Origin: Pseudomonadota bacterium
GTDB lineage: Bacteria; Desulfobacterota; Desulfobulbia; Desulfobulbales; JAGXFP01
Direction of reading: 5' to 3'
Length of the DNA: 64,000 nt
Assembly (NCBI GenBank): GCA_018823285.1
Contig: JAHJIQ010000030.1
Location: 1 to 64,000, forward strand
This document shows, piece after piece, positions 53,409-61,379 of this stretch. The notes below the pieces were generated by a model. The model made no database searches and had not been told where the DNA came from. It worked only from the letters and a program-made list of their open reading frames with translations. The position numbers and the translations under genes were made by a program. Position 1 is the stretch's first letter. The number at the start of each line of letters is the position of its first letter.

Positions 53409-53422
53409 AAGATTTTATGGAA

Positions 53423-54121
53423 TCAGTTCATGTGATTTGCGACTGCCTGCCTGAACTCATTTTCAAGTGAGCTGTCGTCGATCTCTTTGCAGAGCATGTT
53501 TACGAGATTTGGGAGCCTCGCGGTGCTGCACTCTCCGGCTCTTGCCCATGAGGTGACGGTGTCTTTCATGACCATATCACTTATGGGCCCGATTGCCATG
53601 GCCAGGGCATCCTGGAATGCCTGCAGGTTTTTGGCCAATGGTCCTCCGTGCAGAATTTTGTTGACATCAATGGTCGCGGTTTGAACCGGTTCCGGGGGGG
53701 CTTGCTGAACAGGGGGCTGAACCGGTTGGGTGACAGGGGCTGGTTTCTGAGCGGCACTTTTCGTGGTCCCACCCTTTCTGATCGCTACTACCGCGTCTCT
53801 CAACTCATTAGCCAGCATCCCGGTGGTCATATTGACCAATTTCTTGTTGGCTTTTGTTTCGCAGAAGGTGATCAGGGATGCATCAATGTCGATGGGCCTG
53901 ATCAGAATGGTTGCCTCATCGTAGGTCAGTTCAATGTTGTTGGCCTGCATTCTTGTTGACTCATTAACCTTAATGACCCGGTCAACAGAAAGGCCGACCT
54001 CCTTGATTTTTTTCAAGAATATTTTCGGGAGGTCGGAATGGATTTCTGCAACGCCATTGATATGAATATATGATCCGATTACTGAACCTACCGCTTTGAT
54101 CTCGTTAAGTATGTCTTGCAT
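53423..54121 (-). CDS. Roadblock-like protein with C-terminal helical domain
   Basis: This 232-residue protein has an N-terminal Roadblock/LC7-like region (about residues 1-105), a Pro/Gln-rich linker (about 118-150, PAPVTQPVQPPVQQAPPEP) and a C-terminal helical domain (about 160-232). Roadblock proteins bind and regulate MglA-type GTPases. It is the last gene of the polarity cluster, 54 bp after the REC-PATAN gene. Identification of the Roadblock fold is from pattern and context. Confidence 0.6.
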   Translation of the reverse strand: MQDILNEIKAVGSVIGSYIHINGVAEIHSDLPKIFLKKIKEVGLSVDRVIKVNESTRMQANNIELTYDEATILIRPIDIDASLITFCETKANKKLVNMTTGMLANELRDAVVAIRKGGTTKSAAQKPAPVTQPVQPPVQQAPPEPVQTATIDVNKILHGGPLAKNLQAFQDALAMAIGPISDMVMKDTVTSWARAGECSTARLPNLVNMLCKEIDDSSLENEFRQAVANHMN

Positions 54122-54175
54122 ATCTCTTTCCGTTGGTAATGGTTAGCTTCTAAAGCGTATTGATGATGGCTTCGT

Positions 54176-55366
54176 TTAGGCTCGCAACCTGGAAACGGTT
54201 GGTTTCAGCAGTTCGGAGATCGGCTCCGGCTCGCAATCGGAATCAAGACCGATCCCCGCCACCACCTGGGCACCGACTATGATGAGTATCTTTTCACCGT
54301 TTGAGTGATTCACAACAATATGCTTGGGCCCGGTGAAGCCGAGTATTTTCCGGATTTTGATCGAAGCGCCCGTGACGGCAGCAGTAAATGCCCCGAACTC
54401 TTTGACCGGAATATTATTATGTGACAGAACGGTGCCATTACCTGATATGATGATCATCCGGTTTACACCGTTGGCATTTATGATAGTGTTTGACAGGATC
54501 TCAAGAGGGCTTTTCCGGACTTCTGCTTCAGGAGCCACCGCAGCAGCTTTGGGGCTTGGTGTCGATACGGCTGTTTCCTTCTTGGCCTCACTTTCCTTGG
54601 TGGCGAAACCAATATTGTCAAAATCGACACCTTCGAGGGCCTCAGTGGCTGGTTCTATCTTTTCCTCTTTCTCCCGTTCTTCCTTGGGCTTGTTCTTTTC
54701 ATCTTTCATCCGGGCGCTTTCAATGAGAAGGAAGCCCATCGGGACGTTAATGTCTCGTTTGGCAATATCAAATTTGCAGACATTTTCGATCTCAATTTCC
54801 GAATTGTCCCAGTTGATGATCTCGAATGCTGCTTCCTGCCCCACCATTTTGCCGGTTTTTGAAGAGATCAGTTCACCCTGTTGAAAGAACATGCTTCCCT
54901 TACCTTCATGACTGGTTACATGAAGAGTGCAGGTTTTTTTGTCGAGTTCCAGAAGTTGCATGAAGGAAGGAAGGGAAATGCCGGAAACATGGCCTTTGGT
55001 GCCGGATTTCAGGCCTTCCTTGATTTTATGGAGAAGGGAGTTGTAGTCGATAGGTTTTTCTATGTACTGGAAAGCGCCCATGTTCATGAGCCGTGACTCC
55101 ATTTCCGGTGTGCCGTATGCAGTCATGGCGATAACCGGAATATCCGAGTTGACATGGGTAATGTGAGCCATAAGCTCAAAACCATCCATCTCGGGCATAT
55201 TCAGGTCGGTCACAACCATGTTTATGCCCCCTTTATCGATAATTTTTGCCGCCTCCCGCCCATCTCCGGCAGTGACGACTTCAAATTCATTCTCATTTGC
55301 TTTCAGCATATCAGCCAGGCTGAGCAGGAAATTCTTTTCATCATCAACAAGCAGAATCTTATTCAT
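54176..55366 (-). CDS. Receiver-PATAN (DUF4388) regulator with Roadblock-like tail
   Basis: This 396-residue protein has a receiver domain (residues 1-120: ILLVDDEKNFLLS, phosphoacceptor Asp in VVTDLNMPEMDG, Lys in YIEKPIDY), a PATAN/DUF4388 domain (about 130-230: SLPSFMQLLELDKKTCTLHV, GSMFFQQGELISS), a charged linker and a Roadblock-like C-terminus (about 285-390: GVNRMIIISGNGTVLSHN). PATAN proteins join two-component signals to polarity or pilus control. It fits as the phospho-input to the nearby GTPase and ATPase. Confidence 0.82.
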   Translation of the reverse strand: MNKILLVDDEKNFLLSLADMLKANENEFEVVTAGDGREAAKIIDKGGINMVVTDLNMPEMDGFELMAHITHVNSDIPVIAMTAYGTPEMESRLMNMGAFQYIEKPIDYNSLLHKIKEGLKSGTKGHVSGISLPSFMQLLELDKKTCTLHVTSHEGKGSMFFQQGELISSKTGKMVGQEAAFEIINWDNSEIEIENVCKFDIAKRDINVPMGFLLIESARMKDEKNKPKEEREKEEKIEPATEALEGVDFDNIGFATKESEAKKETAVSTPSPKAAAVAPEAEVRKSPLEILSNTIINANGVNRMIIISGNGTVLSHNNIPVKEFGAFTAAVTGASIKIRKILGFTGPKHIVVNHSNGEKILIIVGAQVVAGIGLDSDCEPEPISELLKPTVSRLRA

Positions 55367-55573
55367 CAGGTCGCGGTTCCTCTGGTTTATTGCGATAGTT
55401 GATTATCGGTTCCAATCCTAACAATCTGGATTGTAGTTTGTTCAGCAGATAAATAATTTGGAGAGTAATTTATACTCTCTGGCGCGTGACAAAGTCAAGG
55501 CAGTTGGACTCTTGCATGACATTTACGGCCTTGCAGGTATAATAGGCCAGGTTAGCATCCTGGGCTCAGGGCA

Positions 55574-57895
55574 CTACTTCATCGTGGCAGAGCTCACCTG
55601 ATGCAGGTCCGTGTCTCCATTGATGACTTTGATGATTCCGTCCTGTTTGAGGGTTCTCATCCCTGCCAGCATGGCCGCCATGCGGATATCAGCCACCGGG
55701 GCATTCTTCTCGATTTTGGTGCGCATGTTGTCATCTGTGATCAGCAATTCGTGGATGGCAAGCCTCCCTTTAAAACCCGATTTCTGACAGTGAACACAGC
55801 CCCGGGCACGGTAGAGGGTTGCCCCTTTTTCGAGCTGGAGCGGCTTGGTCGGATGATTCCCATATTCCTTGATAATCGTGTCAATTTCTTCCTGGTCAGG
55901 CTGATAGGGTTGTCGGCAATGGGGGCAGAGTCGTTTGATCAGCCTCTGGGCGAGAACACCCAGCAGGGAGTCTGCGAAGTTGAAGGGGTCGATTCCCATC
56001 CCGAGCAGACGGGTAACGGTTTCAGGCGCAGAGTTGGTGTGCAGGGTTGAAAAGACCAGATGGCCGGTGAGGGCTGCTTCAATGACGGTATTTGCCGTTT
56101 CTTCATCACGGGTTTCACCGACCATGATTACGTCCGGGTCAGCGCGGAGGAAAGCGCGAAGCACCCTGGCGAAATCAAGTTTGATTTTCGGCAGGACCTG
56201 AACCTGCCTTAAGCCATCCTGGACAATTTCCACAGGATCTTCCGCCGTCCAGATTTTTTTCTCCGGCCGGTTGATATAACCAAGTCCTGCATGCAGGGTG
56301 GTGGTTTTACCGGAACCTGTCGGTCCGACAACCAGAACCAGACCATATGGCCTTTCGATCAGAGCCTTGAAGTTCTCGAGATTGTCGGGATGCAGCCCCA
56401 TCTTCTTCAGGGGCAGGGAATCACCCCCGGCCAAAATACGCATGACCACATCTTCATTACCGCCGACAGTCGGCAGAGTGGCAACGCGGAGCTCGATGTT
56501 TCGCCCCCTTCTGGTTCTGAACTTGATTTTACCGTCCTGGGGCAGACGTTTTTCGGCAATATCAAGTCGGGAAAGAATCTTGATCCTGGAAACGAGGGCC
56601 TTTTTGTAATTGAAGGGAATGGTCTGGAAATTTGAACATTCGCCGTCGACCCTGAATCTGACAAGAGCCCCTCTTTTCCCGACCAGAGACTCGATATGAA
56701 TATCCGAAGCGTTACGGGCGTAAGCCTCTTCAATGATTCTGTTTGCGACCTTGACCACAACCCCTTCGGCGTCGCCGCCGTAGTCTTCGGAAGCGTCTTC
56801 CGCATCCATGTCAAGATCATCTTCGACAAGCTCAAGTTCGCCGAAAACATCACTGCTTTCATCCGTCAACGAGTCATGTTTGCCATGGAAGTAATCGGTG
56901 AACTTGTTGATGTCATTCGGAAAAGAAACCACGAATTCGAGAAGATGCCCCTTCAGCATGGAACGCAGATTGGCATTCATGGTCGGGTCATGGGGGTCTT
57001 CCGTAGCGATCCTGATGGTTTTCCCATCTTCGCTGATGGGAATACACTTATTGGTTCGCCAGAAATTCTCTTTCAGGGTTTTCAGGCATTTGGGTGGAGG
57101 TCCGACTTCGAGTTCACTGAACTCGACAAAGGGGCACTTGAAAAACTCGGAAATTGAATTGCCGATATCTGCCTTGTCTATTTCAAAATCGTTCTGCAGG
57201 ACCGACTCAAAGTTCTTGTTTCGCTGGACAGCGATCTGTTTTGCCCGATCAAACTGCTCCTCGGTAATATGGTGCTCCTTGTACAGATGATAATAACGCT
57301 CGAATTTTTCAATTTTCTTGACCAGATCATCATGACGCTGCTGGGCATTGCGAAAGTCTGGCTTGACCGCAATAATCGACTTGAGGGAGTTGATTGACTC
57401 CTGAACATTTCCGGTCATTTCATAGGTTGAGGCCAACTGGTCCATGACATCAAGCCTCTCCTCCTGAGAGAGAGTGCGATCTGCCAAGGCGTTTCTGAGG
57501 TGGGTCAGAGCTTCAAGTGGTTCACCCTCGGAGAGAAGGCATTCTCCAATTTTGGCATTGACTGCTCCCGGGCGGTAATTCCGGTCCAGAAGAACCTTAA
57601 GCTCGTCAATGGCGTCTGCCTGGAACCCTGCTTCGATGAGGCCAAGACATTGTTCGTAACGTTGTTCCGGTTCGAAACCGAGTGGCGCTGCAGTGGGGGG
57701 AGGCTGTGCTGCGCCAGGGGATGCAGCCTGTGCTTTTTTTTCAATTTCTGCCCGGCGGGGGTGGTCCTGATTTTCAATATGGGCCAGAATGCTTTTATAA
57801 ATGTCGGCTGCATTTTCACGCAACCCGTGCTGCATGTAAAGGTCTGCTTCTAGAAGTTTGGCATCCAGGTCGAATTTTGGGTCGGATGTGGACAT
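55574..57895 (-). CDS. GspE/PilB-type assembly ATPase with TPR N-terminus
   Basis: This 773-residue protein has an N-terminal helical TPR-like region (about residues 1-200), a GspE/MshEN-type domain and a type II secretion or type IV pilus ATPase. Walker A is GPTGSGKTTTLHAG (about 523), the Asp box is EDPVE, and Walker B is FLRADPDVIMVGETRDEETA. Four Cys (CPHC about 657, CVHC about 699) form the zinc site of PilB/GspE extension ATPases. No other pilus genes are in the window. It probably powers pilus extension under the nearby MglA system. Confidence 0.9.
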   Translation of the reverse strand: MSTSDPKFDLDAKLLEADLYMQHGLRENAADIYKSILAHIENQDHPRRAEIEKKAQAASPGAAQPPPTAAPLGFEPEQRYEQCLGLIEAGFQADAIDELKVLLDRNYRPGAVNAKIGECLLSEGEPLEALTHLRNALADRTLSQEERLDVMDQLASTYEMTGNVQESINSLKSIIAVKPDFRNAQQRHDDLVKKIEKFERYYHLYKEHHITEEQFDRAKQIAVQRNKNFESVLQNDFEIDKADIGNSISEFFKCPFVEFSELEVGPPPKCLKTLKENFWRTNKCIPISEDGKTIRIATEDPHDPTMNANLRSMLKGHLLEFVVSFPNDINKFTDYFHGKHDSLTDESSDVFGELELVEDDLDMDAEDASEDYGGDAEGVVVKVANRIIEEAYARNASDIHIESLVGKRGALVRFRVDGECSNFQTIPFNYKKALVSRIKILSRLDIAEKRLPQDGKIKFRTRRGRNIELRVATLPTVGGNEDVVMRILAGGDSLPLKKMGLHPDNLENFKALIERPYGLVLVVGPTGSGKTTTLHAGLGYINRPEKKIWTAEDPVEIVQDGLRQVQVLPKIKLDFARVLRAFLRADPDVIMVGETRDEETANTVIEAALTGHLVFSTLHTNSAPETVTRLLGMGIDPFNFADSLLGVLAQRLIKRLCPHCRQPYQPDQEEIDTIIKEYGNHPTKPLQLEKGATLYRARGCVHCQKSGFKGRLAIHELLITDDNMRTKIEKNAPVADIRMAAMLAGMRTLKQDGIIKVINGDTDLHQVSSATMK

Positions 57896-57992
57896 ATAAG
57901 CACCATCTGCTGAAATGATTTCAAACTTTGTGCTCCAGGATTTCAGAGTATCATCATCTGAAATAAAGTTCCAGCCGGAAGAAAAGCAATCA

Positions 57993-59864
57993 TCAATCTA
58001 TAGAAATTACCGGCATCGTGCTCCCATAGAATGTGAGGGTTCCGGCAATGTCGGAGCCGGGAACTCCAGGTTTCCATAGGCCTTCATCAGCAACGGAAAT
58101 GGGGTCGGTGGGAGAGTCGAGAAGAAAGATTTTCCCTTTGCCTTTCGTATAGAGGATGATCATATGGAGTTTTTTCTGGGATGAACCAGGGAAGGTGTCT
58201 GGTGGACGGGCAATTTCAAGTTCCATGGAGTTGAGAGTGGCCTTGTCTTCGTCGGCAAGATCTCCACTGAACAGATTCTGCAGGTTGGTCCATGGCATGG
58301 ATTTCAATTTTTTCAGCGGGAAGGTGGTTTTGTCTCTGAATGCTTTTGCGGAAAAAGTCGCATGACCTTCGTAGGCAACCTGCTCAGGAGCAAAACCGAC
58401 AAGCTGGCCTCCCCATGTGGATTTTAACAGCCAGTCCCAACGGCATTTGGCATTATGGGCGGCCATGATTGCGGTGCTGGCGGCCGCAGCCGCGCTTGGT
58501 GATACAAAGGAAGTACTGGACATGGCCTTGAGTGCTCTTTCCAGATTCTCACGTAAATCCTGGCTTGTTTTCACCACATTGTATGCCGAGCCCATTTCAA
58601 TGCTCATGGCAAGCTCAATGGATTCTTTGACAAGGGCGATCGGATCTGTTGAAATCGAGACGACTGCCGCAGGAGGGCCTGCCTTTGGGGTGTCGGCCGG
58701 TTGCAGGGTGGGGTACTCACCGGTCAAATCAAACTGATGATCGGTCGGGGTGCCGCCAACAGCTTCAGTGATGGCCTCTTCCTGTTCGGAGAGTCCTTTT
58801 CTGATCTTGCCGGTCAGCTCATGAAGTTTTTCATACCCTGATGTTTTTTTGAAAAGTTTTTCAAGCTTGGCCATCCTTTTTACACATGGAATCAGGATGT
58901 CAAGCTGAGATTCAAGCCAGCTTTCTACAGTGCCGATACCGCTGTATTTTGAATAATTTGCAGAGAAGGTCGTGGCAAGAAGCTCCAGCTGGTTGGTGAG
59001 CTTTTCGCGGGTCTGGCGGTTGACATTGTAGAGTTTTTCCATGCCGGGACGCTCAGAAAAAAGCTTTTCCATCGGGGCAATTCTTCTGATCGCCACATCT
59101 AGAGCCTGGGCGTATCCTCGTAAAACCTGCGACAGTACAGTAGGTACCGGCTCTGACGGGCCTCCTCCTGCAGGTTCTTCGTCTGATTCAAGACTGAGCT
59201 CCATCTCAAGAACGGGCGGTTCCTTTGGCTCAGGCGACTTGACGGTCTCAGGCATTGTCGGCCGGGCTGTCTTGGGAGTCGGACCCTGAACAGCAACTTT
59301 GCTGGAAACGGCTGAATGAAGATCGGAAAGAGCAGTCGAGAGCATCTTTCTGGTCTCCGAATCGAGTTGCGGTCCCTTATTTATTGCGGCCCGGATGGCC
59401 TGGAGAGCATTTTTTAACTGGCTCGGGGCGGATACCGGAGTGCTTTCGGGAGATTTGATCATTGAGGACAGGACGGTGTCCATCTGCCTGGCAACCTGCC
59501 CGGCTGGTGATTCAGGAGAGAGTCCTGTTGATTTGATCAGGCGCCCGAGAATGTTCCGCGCCTGGTTGATATTGTCCGGGCTGACCTCCCAGTCGATGGT
59601 CAGAATCGCCTGTTCCATCTCGTCGAGAATTGCCTCGCGGGATTGTTCCGAAGAGGATGACTCAAGATCAAGTACTAATTCAGGTTCGGGGGGGGGCGGA
59701 GGAGATGGTTTCGCGACAGGTTTTGGCGCAGGTTTTGTTGAGGGTGCTTCAGGTTTGTTGTCACCGACATTAATAGTTGTTTTCCCGGATTTTACGACAT
59801 ACTGGCCAAAAAGGTTTTCTGTAGCATCGTCGATACCTTTGAACAGTTCGTCCCTATCTGTCAT
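57993..59864 (-). CDS. Large hypothetical protein of the polarity cluster
   Basis: This 623-residue protein is not recognised. It starts with an acidic region, has a Pro-rich linker (about residues 45-65), repeated helical segments, a second linker (about 195-230), a helical middle and a C-terminal globular domain of about 200 residues (WKPGVPGSDIAGTLTFYGS near the end). No signal or membrane segment is seen. It lies between the PilB-like ATPase and mglA on the same strand. A scaffold linking GTPase and ATPase would fit, but this is inference. Confidence 0.65.
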   Translation of the reverse strand: MTDRDELFKGIDDATENLFGQYVVKSGKTTINVGDNKPEAPSTKPAPKPVAKPSPPPPPEPELVLDLESSSSEQSREAILDEMEQAILTIDWEVSPDNINQARNILGRLIKSTGLSPESPAGQVARQMDTVLSSMIKSPESTPVSAPSQLKNALQAIRAAINKGPQLDSETRKMLSTALSDLHSAVSSKVAVQGPTPKTARPTMPETVKSPEPKEPPVLEMELSLESDEEPAGGGPSEPVPTVLSQVLRGYAQALDVAIRRIAPMEKLFSERPGMEKLYNVNRQTREKLTNQLELLATTFSANYSKYSGIGTVESWLESQLDILIPCVKRMAKLEKLFKKTSGYEKLHELTGKIRKGLSEQEEAITEAVGGTPTDHQFDLTGEYPTLQPADTPKAGPPAAVVSISTDPIALVKESIELAMSIEMGSAYNVVKTSQDLRENLERALKAMSSTSFVSPSAAAAASTAIMAAHNAKCRWDWLLKSTWGGQLVGFAPEQVAYEGHATFSAKAFRDKTTFPLKKLKSMPWTNLQNLFSGDLADEDKATLNSMELEIARPPDTFPGSSQKKLHMIILYTKGKGKIFLLDSPTDPISVADEGLWKPGVPGSDIAGTLTFYGSTMPVISID

Positions 59865-59955
59865 CGATCCTTCTCCTTGGTTTTTAACCGAGGGTTAATT
59901 TTTTTTTTTGCAGAGACTTTAATCCGGTAACAACCGAGTCTTTTCCTTCTCAGCG

Positions 59956-60013
59956 ATTTATACCCGTCGGGTATAAGTTTCGTATACGAGCAGACGAGCT
60001 GCTTAACTCAGCT
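59956..60013. repeat. Dispersed repeat family C, abutting the mglA stop
   Basis: The inverse-oriented copy (ACCCGTCGGGTATAAGTTTC, then GAGCAGACGAGCTGCTTAAC) ends at the mglA stop codon TAA at 60014-60016. The remainder of 59865-59955 holds no gene. Confidence 0.85.
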
Positions 60014-60631
60014 TTAGATCTTGGTCAGCAGATGTTTTTCCGCGACATACCGAACAGTTCGCTTGGTGATTTCGGTTAGAGTTTCGAACACTCCGATGCC
60101 GGTTGTTGCCACAGCTTCAAAATAGACCGTTTTAAGTTCTGAATTCAGGTCTTTTTCCAGGTCTTCAATGGTAAGGGTCGGAACCGGCGTGTCACAGAGG
60201 TCCCGTTTGTTATACTGAAGAACCAGTGGCATTTTCATCATGTCAAGATTGTGCTTTTCCAGGTTGCGCTTGAGGTCGGCGAGGCCTTCAATGTTCCTCT
60301 CCTGGCGAACCTTCAGAGGGTCGGCCACGTAAACAAGTCCATCGACTCCTTTCAGGACCAGGGCGCGGGTTGCCTCATACATGACCTGCCCCGGAACCGT
60401 ATAAAGCTGAATCCTGATGTCAAAGCCGGATATTTTTCCCAGATTCAGTGGGAGAAGATCGAAGAAGAGAGTTCGATCTCCCTTGGTGTCGATAGTAAGC
60501 ATTTTACCACGGTCTTTCTCAGCCATGGCTTCATGGATATACAAGAGGTTTGTGGTTTTTCCACAGCGTCCGGGGCCGTAGTAAACCACCTTGCAATGAA
60601 CTTCTTTTTTGCTAAGGTCTATGAGTGCCAT
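60014..60631 (-). CDS. mglA: MglA-type small GTPase
   Basis: This 205-residue Ras-like GTPase has P-loop YYGPGRCGKTTNLLYI (about residues 17-32), the Mgl-specific TVPGQVMYEATRALVLKGVDG (PGQ in place of the Ras DTAGQ), and the base motif QYNKRDL. MglA marks a cell pole and steers pilus motility in myxobacteria and relatives. It starts one base inside the end of the Roadblock gene. The stop is joined to a family C repeat. Confidence 0.93.
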   Translation of the reverse strand: MALIDLSKKEVHCKVVYYGPGRCGKTTNLLYIHEAMAEKDRGKMLTIDTKGDRTLFFDLLPLNLGKISGFDIRIQLYTVPGQVMYEATRALVLKGVDGLVYVADPLKVRQERNIEGLADLKRNLEKHNLDMMKMPLVLQYNKRDLCDTPVPTLTIEDLEKDLNSELKTVYFEAVATTGIGVFETLTEITKRTVRYVAEKHLLTKI

Positions 60632-61035
60632 TATTTCCCTTCAAATATGTCCTCGAGAGACTCGGCGAGTTCTGCAACCCTGCAGCGGATCAGACCGAGT
60701 GAGACATCATCGCCGAAAATGGTGATCAGAATCAATTCTTCACCGACTCTGCCGAAATGGATATTCCCGCTTTTCCCTTTATGGAAGAGAAGGGAGAAAT
60801 CGTCTTCACCAATGAGTTTGGCGATCTGTGAGGTGGCAGCCAGGCTCGCTGCGGCCAGGGCAGCAAGTGAGATGGCATCGATATCAATAGATTGCTGCTC
60901 ATGCCCGCAGTTGGCCAGGACGTTACCAGCGGAATCTATCAACAAAGCTGTTCGAACCCCGGCCTTGATCAGGCCGTTAACAATCAGGTTGCCGGCTTTT
61001 TCCTGCGCTTGTGCTGTAATAATAAAGTCTGTCAC
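60631..61035 (-). CDS. mglB: Roadblock/LC7 domain protein (MglB-like)
   Basis: This 134-residue protein is a single Roadblock domain: GVRTALLIDSAGNVLANCG, AALAAASLAATSQIAKLIGE and FGRVGEELILITIFGD. Such proteins form dimers and act as GTPase-activating or guiding partners of MglA. It overlaps mglA by one base and is the first gene of the minus-strand cluster that runs down to 53423. Confidence 0.88.
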   Translation of the reverse strand: MTDFIITAQAQEKAGNLIVNGLIKAGVRTALLIDSAGNVLANCGHEQQSIDIDAISLAALAAASLAATSQIAKLIGEDDFSLLFHKGKSGNIHFGRVGEELILITIFGDDVSLGLIRCRVAELAESLEDIFEGK

Positions 61036-61379
61036 GGAAAATCTCCTTAACAGTTATCCATAAAAAAAAGGTCTGTTATTTTGCCATATGCCCTTCTGGC
61101 TGAATAATACCGCAGAAAATGTTGTATCAGAAAACATGCAGAATGTTAAGCTGTTTTTTTGAATGATTCAATATGTTTATGATTGCTGTTGCGATACTTC
61201 TGATCTGTTGATTCCTCTGTTTCGATGTGAGTTTTTGTGGGGGCAAGTTGTTGATTATATTGCCTAATAAGTGTTTTTCGATGTCCCGTGTTGTCCCCGG
61301 AGCTTACAAAAGGTAAGGTGGAATCTCCATATAAATTATATTAGGAATGCTTGATAATAAAGAATAAAACCCAGGGCTC
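61036..61379. other. Divergent AT-rich intergenic region
   Basis: It should hold the promoters for the polarity cluster (minus) and recD (plus). It is AT-rich, but no clear promoter pair, repeat or small gene could be picked out by eye. Confidence 0.4.
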
